Source of the DNA: Gammaproteobacteria bacterium
Lineage (GTDB): Bacteria > Pseudomonadota > Gammaproteobacteria > Ga0077536
Length of the DNA: 64,000 nt
Assembly: GCA_016191285.1 (NCBI GenBank)
Contig: JACPPA010000013.1
Coordinates: 62,001 to 126,000, forward strand
Direction of reading: 5' to 3'
Positions 18,266 to 27,392 of the stretch are shown here, one piece after another. A program made the translations under genes and the position numbers. Numbering within the stretch: position 1 is the stretch's first letter; each line of letters begins with the position of its first letter. The notes beneath the pieces were generated by a model. It did not search any database. It was not told the DNA's origin and was given only the letters and a program-made list of their open reading frames with translations.

Positions 18266-18661
18266 GAATGGCGCTTACTTAAGCTGAAATGCCGGGAAAG
18301 ATGCGCAATCTTGGCCCTTCGTCATGCCGGCGGAAGCCGGAATCCAGTCAAATAATGAATTTATTTTTCACTGGGCTTCGTGCTCGGCGCACGGGGTGAC
18401 GGCGTAAACCGCACTTAAGGAATCTCTGCAAAAGGCAGAGATTCCTTAAGGCACAGGGAGGTGCCGCCATTTTCAATGGTCGCAGACCGTTGAAAATGAA
18501 GGAAAACGAAAATGATACTTTTTGTTTTTCTTACTCTGACAAAATCGCCCGGCGCGATTTTGCACGCACCTCGTGCGGCCCGCTAGGGCGAGCCTCAGGA
18601 TGAGGCGAGTAACAGTCCAGGAGGGACTTATTCAGCGGTTCCTTAAGTAAGTGCCATTCAC
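18266..18661. mobile_element. 396-bp non-autonomous element with inverted ends and target duplication
   Basis: The left end GAATGGCGCTTACTTAAG (18266) is matched at the right by the inverse of GAATGGCACTTACTTAAG (ends near 18660), 17 of 18 bases. The 9-bp GTCTGATTG occurs directly on both sides (18257-18265 and 18662-18670), a plausible target-site duplication. Inside are a dispersed repeat (GTCATGCCGGCGGAAGCCGG, 18322 on) and the four-hairpin element copy B. No transposase frame. The right flank continues as a luciferase-like monooxygenase fragment, so the element entered a coding region. Confidence 0.7.
18414..18536. repeat. Four-hairpin structured element, copy B
   Basis: Same layout as 6517-6645: GGAATCTCTGC/GCAGAGATTCC (18419-18445), GGCAC/GTGCC, ATTTTCAATGGTC/GACCGTTGAAAAT, and a 14-bp AT-rich stem with two G.U pairs, ending TACTCTGA. 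Compared with copy A, base pairs change on both sides: G-C to T-A in stem 1, T-A to C-G in stem 3, G-C to A-T twice in stem 4. It is nested within the 396-bp element. Confidence 0.82.
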
Positions 18662-18900
18662 GTCTGATTGTGGGAACTCCCGAGGAGGTCGCACGCGAAA
18701 TCGATTCGATGACGAAAACCATCCGCACGACCCATCTGGTGCTCGGCATGCATCTGCCGGGTTTAGATCCTGCCAAGAGTCAACGATCCATGGAGCTTTT
18801 TGCCAAGGAAGTGGTGCCGGCTTCTCCGCTAAAGGCCGCACCACAGAGGAAATCGGACGGACCCAGCAGTCAATTGCGCGAAGACGGTGCGGAGATTTAG
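18662..18900 (+). pseudogene. 3' fragment of a luciferase-like (LLM) flavin monooxygenase
   Basis: Immediately after the mobile element the frame reads RLIVGTPEEVAREIDSM then TIRTTHLVLGMHLPGLDP and SMELFAKEVVPA, the typical C-terminal end of LLM oxidoreductases (a GTPEEV segment, then TH-x-GMHxPG). It continues to a stop at 18900. The catalytic barrel is missing; the left flank of the element may hold a few more codons (PFYNGLI). Non-functional remnant. Confidence 0.65.
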
Positions 18901-18977
18901 GGAAATAGATCGGCCCCTATTTTTTGCACACGACGGCGTCCTTTGCCATTTATGCGATCGAATCGTATATTTTGCAG

Positions 18978-20138
18978 ATGTGGATTCTGCGCGACATCGA
19001 AGCTCGGTTACTCAAATCGAGCAAAACTCGACCGGCAACCGTACTCACGGGAGCGCGGCAGACGGGTAAGACATCAACCGTGCGCCGCATATTTCCACGT
19101 CATGCGTTCGTGTCGTTGGACCTCCCGACCGAAGCCCAACAAGCGGAGAAAGATCCCGCGACATTTTTGCGGCGATACCCACCACCGGTCATCATTGATG
19201 AAGTTCAGTACGCGCCGGCGCTGTTTCGTCATCTTAAGGCGGAAATCGATCGGAGCCGACAGCGCTACGGACAATATCTGCTCACCGGCTCGCAGAAATT
19301 CATTCTCATGAAGGGCGTTGCCGAATCACTTGCCGGGCGCGTCGATGTGGTGGAATTGGAAACACTCGCCTTCGCGGAAATTCGCCGCGCCACGCCGCGA
19401 GCAACCATCGAGTCTGTGATCGTCCGGGGCGGATTTCCGGAACTGCATGCCAATTCCGATATCGACGGCACGGCGTTCTACAACTCGTACTTGGCGACCT
19501 ATCTGGAACGTGACGTACGGGCGCTCACCAATGTAGGGAGTCTGCGTGATTTCGAACGCTTCCTGCGTGCCTGCGCCTTGCGTTCGGCCAATCTGCTGAA
19601 CAAAGCGGATCTCGCGCGCGACGTCGGCATCTCGCCGTCGACCGCCAATCAGTGGTTGTCCGTCTTGGAGGCATCCGGTCAAGTCGTGTTGCTCGAACCG
19701 TGGTTCTCGAACCGCACGAAATCGATCATCAAAAGCCCGAAGTTATATCTTGCCGATACCGGCTTATTGTGTGCGCTGCTCAATGTGCGCAGCGCAGACT
19801 CGATGCTCGAGTCGCCGTCCGCGGGCGCGATCTGGGAAACCTTCGTGTTTGCGCAACTCCGTCATCGTGAACGCCAAGCCGGCCGCACCGGCAGCTTGTT
19901 TTTCTGGCGCGATCGAACGCGTGAAGTCGATTTCGTCATCGACATCGATGGCCGAGTCGAACTATTCGAAGCGAAATGGACCGAGTTGCCCAGCTTGCAC
20001 GATGCCGCAAATCTGCGGTTCGTTCGCGAAATTATCGGCAAGTCCACCACGCGCCGCTGCGCAGTCGTGAGTCGAATGCTACATGGGTTTCCGTTGAACA
20101 TGGGCGTCGACGCGCTGTCAGTATCGGAAATCAATTGA
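18978..20138 (+). CDS. AAA_14/DUF4143 family ATPase (second copy)
   Basis: 386 residues from the ATG at 18978 (MWILRDIEARLLKSS); a longer frame from 18924 adds 18 atypical residues. Walker A TGARQTGKTSTVRR, Walker B PVIIDEVQYAP, LLTGSQKFILM, and RGGFPELH mark the AAA_14 domain; SYLATYLERDVRAL, a helix-turn-helix-like NKADLARDVGISPSTANQWL and SPKLYLADTGLLCALL mark the DUF4143 half; FFWRDRTREVDFVID-ELFEAKW resembles a PD-(D/E)XK core. Same family as 8982-10172 but only distantly similar, so not a recent duplicate. Stand-alone gene; role unknown. Confidence 0.88.
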   Translation: MWILRDIEARLLKSSKTRPATVLTGARQTGKTSTVRRIFPRHAFVSLDLPTEAQQAEKDPATFLRRYPPPVIIDEVQYAPALFRHLKAEIDRSRQRYGQYLLTGSQKFILMKGVAESLAGRVDVVELETLAFAEIRRATPRATIESVIVRGGFPELHANSDIDGTAFYNSYLATYLERDVRALTNVGSLRDFERFLRACALRSANLLNKADLARDVGISPSTANQWLSVLEASGQVVLLEPWFSNRTKSIIKSPKLYLADTGLLCALLNVRSADSMLESPSAGAIWETFVFAQLRHRERQAGRTGSLFFWRDRTREVDFVIDIDGRVELFEAKWTELPSLHDAANLRFVREIIGKSTTRRCAVVSRMLHGFPLNMGVDALSVSEIN

Positions 20139-20177
20139 TCCGCTAACGGCTGATATTTCTGTAGCTTATCCTGTGCA

Positions 20178-20747
20178 TCATGGCGCAAAGATTTCACGAC
20201 ATTCGAAAATCAGATCCGGAAACAGCGGCGACGTGAAGATCGCGTCCGCGGGTAACCGCTGCGGTGCACCGAACCCATCGGCGCCAAGCACATAGCGTTC
20301 CAGAGTCCTAGTGGGCGGATCGACGATCCAATACTCACCTGCACCATGGCGTGCATACAAAGTCTTCTTATAGTTGGTGTCGCGTTCCTCCGTCCCGGGT
20401 GACAGCACCTCGATAACCAAGTCGGGACACCCGACGACTTCCGCCAGCGTGACGATCTCGGCGCGCTCCGCCGTGACAAACAGGATATCCGGCTGAACCA
20501 CTTCCCGTGCAGTGCCGGTCCCGAGGACGACGTCAACTGGGGCATCCAGAACCTGTCCGCGTTGCGTACGCCTGACGTAACCGACGAGAATGTATTCAAT
20601 ATTTTGGCAAATACGTTGGTGACGGGTGGTTGGGGCTGGAACCATGAACAAATCTCCTGCCAGCAATTCGTAACGTCGCTCCGTGGACTCCGGAAGACTC
20701 TTATAGTCGTCGTAAGTAAATGGAATACGGGGTCGGGATACGGACAT
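20178..20747 (-). CDS. Uma2 family (DUF820) putative restriction-like endonuclease
   Basis: 189 residues with the Uma2 pattern: FTYDDYKSLPES...RYELLAGDLFMVPAP, a QPDILFV strand, LVIEVLSPGTEERD and YKKTLYARHGAGEYWIVDP. The D (PDILFV) and E (IEVLSP) plus downstream K fit the PD-(D/E)XK nuclease core. Usual family length. Members are often present in multiple copies in cyanobacteria and in mobile regions elsewhere; substrate unknown. It starts 86 bases from the end of czcA on the same strand, close enough for read-through but functionally unrelated. Confidence 0.85.
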   Translation of the reverse strand: MSVSRPRIPFTYDDYKSLPESTERRYELLAGDLFMVPAPTTRHQRICQNIEYILVGYVRRTQRGQVLDAPVDVVLGTGTAREVVQPDILFVTAERAEIVTLAEVVGCPDLVIEVLSPGTEERDTNYKKTLYARHGAGEYWIVDPPTRTLERYVLGADGFGAPQRLPADAIFTSPLFPDLIFECREIFAP

Positions 20748-20833
20748 ATCGCCACCTCATCGTCGCTCGCTGAAGCAAAGTGTCGCACAAAGCTTCTGCG
20801 ACCGCCTATGGCGCTCGATGCCATGCGTGGCAA

Positions 20834-23800
20834 TCAGTGGGCCGGCAAGGCGTCCCCGGTCGCGAGCACAGCCGGCCAGCGTCGTGCGATCGCCAGATAA
20901 AGCACCGGCAATACCACCAAGGTCAGCAGGGTTGCACTGACGAGACCGCCAATCACGACCACGGCCAGCGGTCGTTGAGTTTCGGCGCCGATATCGTGCG
21001 AGAGCGCCATGGGCAGCAATCCGAGCATGGCGAGCAGCGCGGTCATCAACACCGTGCGTAGTCGCGCCTGCGCGCCGGCCATCACGGCTTGAACTTGATC
21101 GGCGGTCGTGAGCATGCGGACATTGAAATCGGAGACCATCACCACTCCGTTCAGCACCGCTTGGCCGAACAATGCAATAAATCCGATCGCGGCCGAAACC
21201 GACAGTGGAATATTCGTCGCCCACAGGGCGACTATCCCGCCGATCATCGCGAGCGGAATATTCGCGATGATTAGGGCCGCGCTGGCGAGCGATTCAAATG
21301 CATTAAATAGCAGTACAAAAATGAGCAGAATGGACAGCGGCACCACCCACGCGAGACGCTTCATCGCCCGCTGCTGATTTTCGAATTCACCGGACCAGTT
21401 CACATCGTAACCAAGTGGCACCGTGACCGCCTTGGCCACGCGCGCCTGCATATCGGCCACCACGCTGCCCATATCACGATCGCGAATGAACACGCCGATG
21501 GACACGGTGCGCTGACCATTCTCGCGACTGATATTCATCGCGCCATCCGCCAGCGTGAATCGCGCCAGTTCGGACAACGGAATTTGCGCGCCATTAGCGG
21601 TGGCGACTAATACCTGCGGCAGATTAGGCAACTCGCGCTGCGCCGGCGCCAGCCGTACCACCACGCTGAAATGCTTTTCTCCTTCCCATAACTCGGTCGT
21701 CGCCTTGCCCGCCATCGCCGCCTCGACCACGTCTTGCACATCGCCGATGTTCACGCCGTAGCGCGCGGCCGCCGCGCGATCGATATCGAGCCGGTATTGC
21801 GGCAGAACGCCGTCGCGATCGATAAAGCTCCGAACCACTCCTGGCACATCGCCTATCTGCCGCATGATCTGTCGCGCAATTTTCTTCAGCTGCAAATAAT
21901 CCTCGCCATGAACCTTGATGACTATCTGGCCATCGATCTGCGAGATGCTCTCGAGTACGTTATCGCGGATCGGTTGCGAGAAACTCGGCTCCAATCCCGG
22001 TAGGGCCGACACCGCGGTGTCCATTTCCTGGATGAGGTCGGCCTTGGTTCGCCCTGGCCGCCATTCGTTCTCCGGTTTCAAATCGACAAAAATTTCAGAT
22101 GAATTAAACATCTTGGGATCGGTACCGTCATCGGGGCGTCCAATTTTTGAAACCACCGAGCGCACTTCGGGCACCGACTGGAGGGCATGGCGAACCACGC
22201 GCATGGCGCGTTTCGATTCCTCTGGCGATACCGAAGACGGCAGCGTCAAATTGACCCAGATCGAGCCTTCGTTGAGTTCCGGCAGAAATTCGCTGCCCAA
22301 GCGGGTCGCGAGCACACCGCTGCCGATAAGCGCGGCGCCGGCAATAATCGCCACCACCGCGCGATGCCGAATCGCCGCGCCCAAGACGCGCGAGTAATGC
22401 CGCTTACACCAGTTAACGAGCCGGTTATCGTCGTGCGGCACGCGCCGCAGAAACCACGTGCACGCCAACGGCACGATCGTTAGCGACGCGATGAGCGATC
22501 CCACCAACGCCGAACTGACCGTCCACGCCATGGGTGAAAAGATTCGTCCTTCATGCCGCTGCAGGGTAAATATTGGAATGTGCGCGGTGATGATAATGAG
22601 CATTGAAAAGAAAGTCGGTCGCCCGACTTCTTCTACCGCTTGCAGTACTGCCTGCCGGCGCGCCGCGGGATCGCCGATCGCCTCGTCTTTCAATGCGCCT
22701 AGACGGCGAAAAACGTTTTCCACGACGATCACCGCGCCGTCGACTATAACGCCAAAGTCCATGGCGCCAAGCGAGAGCAGGTTCGCGGGAATACCGACGA
22801 TGGTCAGGCCCAAGAAAGTGGCGAGCAACGCGAGCGGAATAACCGCCGCGACGATGAGCGCGGCGCGGAGATTACTTAAAAACAACAGCAGCACCGCGCA
22901 CACCAACGTGGCGCCTTCGAGCAGGTTGCCAAATACGGTGTGCAGCGTCCGCGCGATAAGCCATGAGCGGTCGTAGTACGGCTCGATGGCGACGCCTTTC
23001 GGCAGCTGGGCCGAGTTGAGGTGAGCGATCGCCGCCTTCACGCCGTCCAACACCAGCGACGGATTCTCGCCCTTGCGCATGATCACGATGCCGTTGACGA
23101 TGTCGTCGTCGTCTTTTGCGCCTACCGACGCGCCAACGAAACCTTGCACGGTCGCGCCGCCAATCCGGGTGTCGGCGATGTCGCGGACCAGGATCGGGAC
23201 GCCATTGTTTTCGGTGACCACTACCTCACCGATATCCGACGATGAGTGCAGTTGACCGACCGATCGAATCAAAAACTGTTGCGGACCATGCGTGATCGAA
23301 CCACCGCCGGCGTTCGCATTGGCGCGCTGCAGGGCGCTGACCAGCTGCGCGAGCGTGATGTGGTAATCGCGCATGCGGGGCAAATCGGGATTGACCTCGT
23401 ATTGCTTGGTCGAGCCGCCCATTGTCACGACGTCGGCGACCCCCGGAACCTTGCGCAGATTTTTTTCGACCACCCAATCCTGCAAGGTGCGCAGCTGCTG
23501 CGGCGTGTAATTATCGCCGCGTAATCGAAAGCGAAAGATTTCGCCGATCGCGGTCTGCGGCGGCTGGACATCGGGTTCGACGCCGAGCGGCAGGTCGATG
23601 CCACGGAGACGCTCGAACACCCGCTGCCGCGCGATTAGATCGGTCGGTTTATCGTTAAACGTGACGACGGTGTAGGAGAGACCGAATTGGGTGTGCGAGA
23701 ACAAGCGGACCGAATCCGGCAAGCCCGACAGCGCGACTTCGATGGGTAATGTGACTTGTTGCTCGACTTCTTCGGCGGCCCGTCCGGGATACAGCGCGAC

Positions 23801-23947
23801 AATGGTTATTTGCAAATCCGATACATCGGGGAACGCTTCGATCGGCAGATTTATAAACGCAATAGCGCCACCGGCGATGAATATCAGCAGCGCAAAAAGC
23901 ACCAGCAGCGGTTGATGCTGCGAAAAATGGACAATTTTTTTAATCAC
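20834..23947 (-). CDS. czcA: CzcA-type heavy-metal RND efflux pump
   Basis: 1037 residues, full length, with 12 predicted membrane helices in two halves and large periplasmic loops. The fourth-helix signature DFGVIVDGAVIVVENV fits the HME class that exports divalent Zn/Co/Cd/Ni rather than the Cu/Ag class. Starts MIKKIVHFSQHQPLLVLFAL and ends in a short hydrophilic tail. Its start overlaps czcB by four bases. It works as a proton-driven trimer in the inner membrane, taking metal from periplasm or cytosol to the CzcC channel via CzcB. Metal specificity is inferred from the motif only. Confidence 0.94.
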   Translation of the reverse strand: MIKKIVHFSQHQPLLVLFALLIFIAGGAIAFINLPIEAFPDVSDLQITIVALYPGRAAEEVEQQVTLPIEVALSGLPDSVRLFSHTQFGLSYTVVTFNDKPTDLIARQRVFERLRGIDLPLGVEPDVQPPQTAIGEIFRFRLRGDNYTPQQLRTLQDWVVEKNLRKVPGVADVVTMGGSTKQYEVNPDLPRMRDYHITLAQLVSALQRANANAGGGSITHGPQQFLIRSVGQLHSSSDIGEVVVTENNGVPILVRDIADTRIGGATVQGFVGASVGAKDDDDIVNGIVIMRKGENPSLVLDGVKAAIAHLNSAQLPKGVAIEPYYDRSWLIARTLHTVFGNLLEGATLVCAVLLLFLSNLRAALIVAAVIPLALLATFLGLTIVGIPANLLSLGAMDFGVIVDGAVIVVENVFRRLGALKDEAIGDPAARRQAVLQAVEEVGRPTFFSMLIIITAHIPIFTLQRHEGRIFSPMAWTVSSALVGSLIASLTIVPLACTWFLRRVPHDDNRLVNWCKRHYSRVLGAAIRHRAVVAIIAGAALIGSGVLATRLGSEFLPELNEGSIWVNLTLPSSVSPEESKRAMRVVRHALQSVPEVRSVVSKIGRPDDGTDPKMFNSSEIFVDLKPENEWRPGRTKADLIQEMDTAVSALPGLEPSFSQPIRDNVLESISQIDGQIVIKVHGEDYLQLKKIARQIMRQIGDVPGVVRSFIDRDGVLPQYRLDIDRAAAARYGVNIGDVQDVVEAAMAGKATTELWEGEKHFSVVVRLAPAQRELPNLPQVLVATANGAQIPLSELARFTLADGAMNISRENGQRTVSIGVFIRDRDMGSVVADMQARVAKAVTVPLGYDVNWSGEFENQQRAMKRLAWVVPLSILLIFVLLFNAFESLASAALIIANIPLAMIGGIVALWATNIPLSVSAAIGFIALFGQAVLNGVVMVSDFNVRMLTTADQVQAVMAGAQARLRTVLMTALLAMLGLLPMALSHDIGAETQRPLAVVVIGGLVSATLLTLVVLPVLYLAIARRWPAVLATGDALPAH

Positions 23948-25137
23948 GAGCGGGCCACGGCGCCGGGCGATATCGCTTCAGCGGTCGATTGCGGCAGGCT
24001 GGGTGCCATTTGGGCTTTGTCGAGAAACTGCTGCAAATAGAGCGTGCCTTCGACCACCACTTCGGCCGCAGCAGCGATGCCGGTAATGGTCAAGCGATCG
24101 ATCTGCTCGCGGACTACCTGCACTTCGACTCGGCTGAATTGGCGTTCGCTATCGCGTACAAACGCATAGCGATGACCGTTATCGAGATACACCGCTGTGG
24201 CCGGCACGGTCTGTAGCATCGCGGGTGGATTGGTGTCGGCGCTCGCGAGCGTTACCGAGACGAACATCTCGGCTTTCAACCGGCGCTGCGGATTATCGAT
24301 GGCGCCGCGTAGTTTGAACGTGCGCGACACGGGGTCGATGAATTCCGCGGTGTGCACCACGTGACCTGGAAACGTCGCGCCGGGATACGCCGCGGTCGTC
24401 AGCACGAAAGCGGGCACGCTGGCAGCCGAAGGCAGGCGCGCAATTACCGTTTCGGGTGCGTCCAACCACACCCATAGGTGGCTTGGGTCCGTGATCAAAA
24501 ATAGCGGCGCGCCCGTTTGGTCGGCGCGCAACTCCTGACCGGGGTTAACGGCTTTATCGACCACCACCCCAGCAATCGGCGCTTTAAGCACAAAATTGCG
24601 CCCACTACCCGCATCGACCTGCCGCAGCCGGGTTTGCGCCCGTTCCTGCTCGACTTGAGCGCGCCGGTAATCGGCTTCTGCTTGTTGCACATCCTTTTGC
24701 GCGACCACCCCCACGCGGCTCAGCGCTTCGGCGCGGCGCGCACCATGCTCCGCCAGCGAAAGATCGGCGGCGGCTTTCGCGGCATCGGCTTGGGCTTGAC
24801 CAAAATCCGCCGACGCGAGTTCAACCAAGGGTTGGCCGACCTGTACAGAATCGCCGGGCTGCACCAGCGTACGGACCACCCGTCCCGCGAAGGGCGAGAA
24901 AATTCGCACCGTCAGGTCTTCGTCCCAGGCTAGGCGACCGGGCAGCGACAGCGCGTCCTGGCCCGCGGCTTCGACTGCCGCCGTCCGCAGGCCGACGGGG
25001 TTCTTGGCAAATATCACCGTGGCGCCGGCGACCGACGCCTGTGGGCCCAGCTCGGCTTCGGCCACTTGCCGCTGACACCCCGCGCTCGCGAGCGCGGAGA
25101 TCAACAGTACTAACTCGACTATATTTCTCGTGATCAT
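23944..25137 (-). CDS. czcB: CzcB-type periplasmic adaptor (membrane fusion protein)
   Basis: 397 residues. N-terminal lipoprotein-like signal (LLISALASAGCQ, cysteine at 21), barrel-sandwich halves (AGRVVRTLVQPGDSVQVGQP and VLKAPIAGVVVDKAVNPGQ), an alpha-hairpin with heptads between them (QAQADAAKAAADLSLAEHGA...), and C-terminal beta-barrel and proximal domains. No His-rich metal-binding N-terminus of some CzcB proteins is evident. Overlaps czcC upstream and czcA downstream by four bases each, giving tight coupling. Joins the inner-membrane pump to the outer-membrane channel. Confidence 0.93.
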   Translation of the reverse strand: MITRNIVELVLLISALASAGCQRQVAEAELGPQASVAGATVIFAKNPVGLRTAAVEAAGQDALSLPGRLAWDEDLTVRIFSPFAGRVVRTLVQPGDSVQVGQPLVELASADFGQAQADAAKAAADLSLAEHGARRAEALSRVGVVAQKDVQQAEADYRRAQVEQERAQTRLRQVDAGSGRNFVLKAPIAGVVVDKAVNPGQELRADQTGAPLFLITDPSHLWVWLDAPETVIARLPSAASVPAFVLTTAAYPGATFPGHVVHTAEFIDPVSRTFKLRGAIDNPQRRLKAEMFVSVTLASADTNPPAMLQTVPATAVYLDNGHRYAFVRDSERQFSRVEVQVVREQIDRLTITGIAAAAEVVVEGTLYLQQFLDKAQMAPSLPQSTAEAISPGAVARS

Positions 25138-26492
25138 TTTGCGGTCTCGCTCGCCAGCGCGGCTTGCAGATCGATGCCGGCAATGGTTCGGTTGTACAGT
25201 GCGACCTGGTAATCGTGCATTACTTCACGATAATTACGCTGGGCATCGAGTAAATCTAAAATACTCGTCCCGCCCTTTTGGTAGGACACTTCGGCGCCGT
25301 CGCGTATTTTTTGCACCTGCTTCAACACATCGCGCTCGAAACCGCGGGCAATGGCCTCCGCGCTCTGCCACGCCGCAAGACCACCGACGATTTCCTTGCG
25401 AATGGTTAGTTGTAATTGTTCCACCTCAAGCGCCGCCGCATTCATACTTACCGCCGATTTCTGAATTTCGCCCTGATTGCGATAAAACAACGGGAGCGGG
25501 ACGCTGACGCTGAAATTCGCCGTGTCGTGATTAAGATTATTGATGTCGTGAAGATAACCAGCGCCCACCGTCACGTCCGGAATCGCCGTGCGCTCGGCCA
25601 AGGTCAGTTCTTGCTTCGACTGTTCTGCGCGCTTATTCGCGGCGGCGAGATCCGGACGCCGCGTCATCGCTTCGGTGAATAATGAATCGCGATCTTCGGT
25701 TACCGCTTGACGCAGCACGGGCCACTCGGCACGCGCCACGAAATGCATTGCGTCGACCGGCCAACGCAGGAGGCTTGCCAGATCCGCGCGAGCCTTATCG
25801 ACGGCCGCGCCCTGGCTTAGCGAATCCGCGCGGGCTTTATAGGCTTCCACCTTGAGCCGCCAGACATCGGATTCCGCGACATCTCCGTGCTTCAGGCGGA
25901 ATTCGGTCGCAATGACGATTTGCGCGTATTGGTCGACCGTGTCCTGGGCGACAGTCACGTTCTTTTGCGCCAGCAGCAACGCGTAGTACGCACGCCGCAC
26001 GCCGGCGCTCAAGGTCCGTGTGGCATCCTTAAGATCGGCCTCGGCGCTTTGGGTCCCAAGTGCGCCGCTCGCGCGACGAATCCGGCGCTTGCCCGCGGTT
26101 TCCAGCAACTCGGTTACCGCCACCCCGACTCCTGGGCCCGCGCCGTCGTTACCCAACCGGCCGCTGCCATCGATCTCAAGCACATTAAGGCTAAACACCG
26201 GATTAGGCAGCGCCGCGGCGATGACTTCCTGTGCTTGGCTTTGTGCAATTTTGAAATGCGCAGCGATGAGCTCGAGATTCCGCTGATAAAACAGCGCAAG
26301 CGCCTCATTTTCAGTGATCGGAACATCCGCCGGATTGGTTGGCGCGGCGACCGCCTGCGCGGTGCAAAGCGCCGGCAGCGCGGTCGCCAAAAGCACCCGG
26401 ATGCCATATCCCGCCGAGCGCCCGAAAGTGTTTCCAAACGCGCGATTTCGCGGTTTACGGCGCTTGAAAATGACTGGGTTTATGCTTCGCAT
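25134..26492 (-). CDS. czcC: CzcC-type outer-membrane efflux channel (TolC family)
   Basis: 452 residues from the ATG at 26492 (MRSINPVIFKRRKPRNR), with a long basic leader before a signal helix (VLLATALPALCTAQAVAA). Two TolC-type repeats follow with long coiled helices (ENEALALFYQRNLELIAAHFK..., ANKRAEQSKQELTLAERTA) and the QKGGTSILDLLDAQRNY element common to metal-efflux OMFs. First gene of czcCBA; faces the response-regulator gene across about 235 bp. Confidence 0.92.
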   Translation of the reverse strand: MRSINPVIFKRRKPRNRAFGNTFGRSAGYGIRVLLATALPALCTAQAVAAPTNPADVPITENEALALFYQRNLELIAAHFKIAQSQAQEVIAAALPNPVFSLNVLEIDGSGRLGNDGAGPGVGVAVTELLETAGKRRIRRASGALGTQSAEADLKDATRTLSAGVRRAYYALLLAQKNVTVAQDTVDQYAQIVIATEFRLKHGDVAESDVWRLKVEAYKARADSLSQGAAVDKARADLASLLRWPVDAMHFVARAEWPVLRQAVTEDRDSLFTEAMTRRPDLAAANKRAEQSKQELTLAERTAIPDVTVGAGYLHDINNLNHDTANFSVSVPLPLFYRNQGEIQKSAVSMNAAALEVEQLQLTIRKEIVGGLAAWQSAEAIARGFERDVLKQVQKIRDGAEVSYQKGGTSILDLLDAQRNYREVMHDYQVALYNRTIAGIDLQAALASETAK

Positions 26493-26726
26493 GAGGTCTA
26501 TAACGTAACCGTGGATTGCTAAGTGAATGTAAATTTCATCGCGGCGGCACTCTAACCACAAACCCTGACGTTAAGCTTACCATCGCCTATCGCCAGGTCT
26601 TAGGGCGATTTTTCGCCCCTCGGCGCTGCTGCCTGGGCAAGCGCGCGCCGGGGCACACCGCCGATGCTTGCTGTTGTCGCGAGACCATACAAAAATTCCG
26701 ATCTGCCCACCCTTAAACAGCACCGC
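26493..26726. promoter_or_regulatory. Divergent promoter region of czcCBA and its two-component system
   Basis: The 234 bp between czcC (leftwards) and the response regulator (rightwards) hold no gene. The arrangement predicts regulator binding here for metal-induced expression of both operons. I could not single out a convincing direct repeat for an OmpR-type dimer. Confidence 0.45.
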
Positions 26727-27392
26727 ATGCGCTTACTGCTCGTTGAAGACGATGAAATGCTCGGGGACGCGCTCGCAAGTGCGTTGCGGTTATCGAATTA
26801 CGCGGTCGATCTCGTCGATTCCGGAAGCGGCGCCGATCAACTTCTCAATCGCGAAGCGTATGACCTGGTGATTCTCGACGTCGGCTTACCCGGCATGGAT
26901 GGCTTCGAAGTGTTGCGCAAGCTGCGCAAACGCGAAAATCACATACCCGTGCTGATCTTAACGGCACGCGACGAACTCGAGGCTCGTGTCCACGGACTCG
27001 ACATCGGTGCCGATGATTACCTGGTAAAGCCGGTCGCGTTAATCGAACTTGAAGCGCGGATCCGCGCGTTGATTCGACGCCTCCAACCGCGCCGCGCCCA
27101 GTTGGCATACGGCCCGCTGGTATTGGATCAGGTAAGCCGGCGCGCGTGGCTCACGGAACGCCCGTTGGAGCTGACCGCGCGTGAATGGGCGATACTGGAG
27201 TACCTGATGATGCGCGAAGGTCGAATCGTAAGTAAGGAACAATTGCTTGAAACCTTGTGCGATCTCGATCGGTCGATCAGCCTCAACGCCATCGAAGTCT
27301 ATGTCTCGCGGTTACGCGCCAAACTCGAAGCCGACGGCGTTAAAATCCAAACGGTACGGGGTTTCGGTTACTTGCTGGAAGAACGCGCTTGA
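26727..27392 (+). CDS. OmpR-family response regulator (probable czc regulator)
   Basis: 221 residues from the ATG at 26727 (MRLLLVEDDEMLGDAL); an upstream in-frame ATG at 26664 adds 21 residues that precede the conserved receiver start. Receiver domain with phospho-acceptor Asp in DLVILDVGLPGMDG, Thr/Lys switch residues (LTARDE, DYLVKPV), and a C-terminal winged helix (LTAREWAILEYLMMREGRIVS, VYVSRLRAKLE). Overlaps the kinase gene at its stop. By position it should sense metal stress through the kinase and activate czcCBA. Confidence 0.92.
   Translation: MRLLLVEDDEMLGDALASALRLSNYAVDLVDSGSGADQLLNREAYDLVILDVGLPGMDGFEVLRKLRKRENHIPVLILTARDELEARVHGLDIGADDYLVKPVALIELEARIRALIRRLQPRRAQLAYGPLVLDQVSRRAWLTERPLELTAREWAILEYLMMREGRIVSKEQLLETLCDLDRSISLNAIEVYVSRLRAKLEADGVKIQTVRGFGYLLEERA

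Noticed and set aside
18541-18620. Possible CRISPR or tRNA-like fold in the 396-bp element
   Set aside because: No regularly spaced repeats and no cloverleaf or TΨC-type GGTTCGAATCC sequence.
25887-26522. 211-residue plus-strand frame in czcC
   Set aside because: Antisense to a full TolC-family protein.
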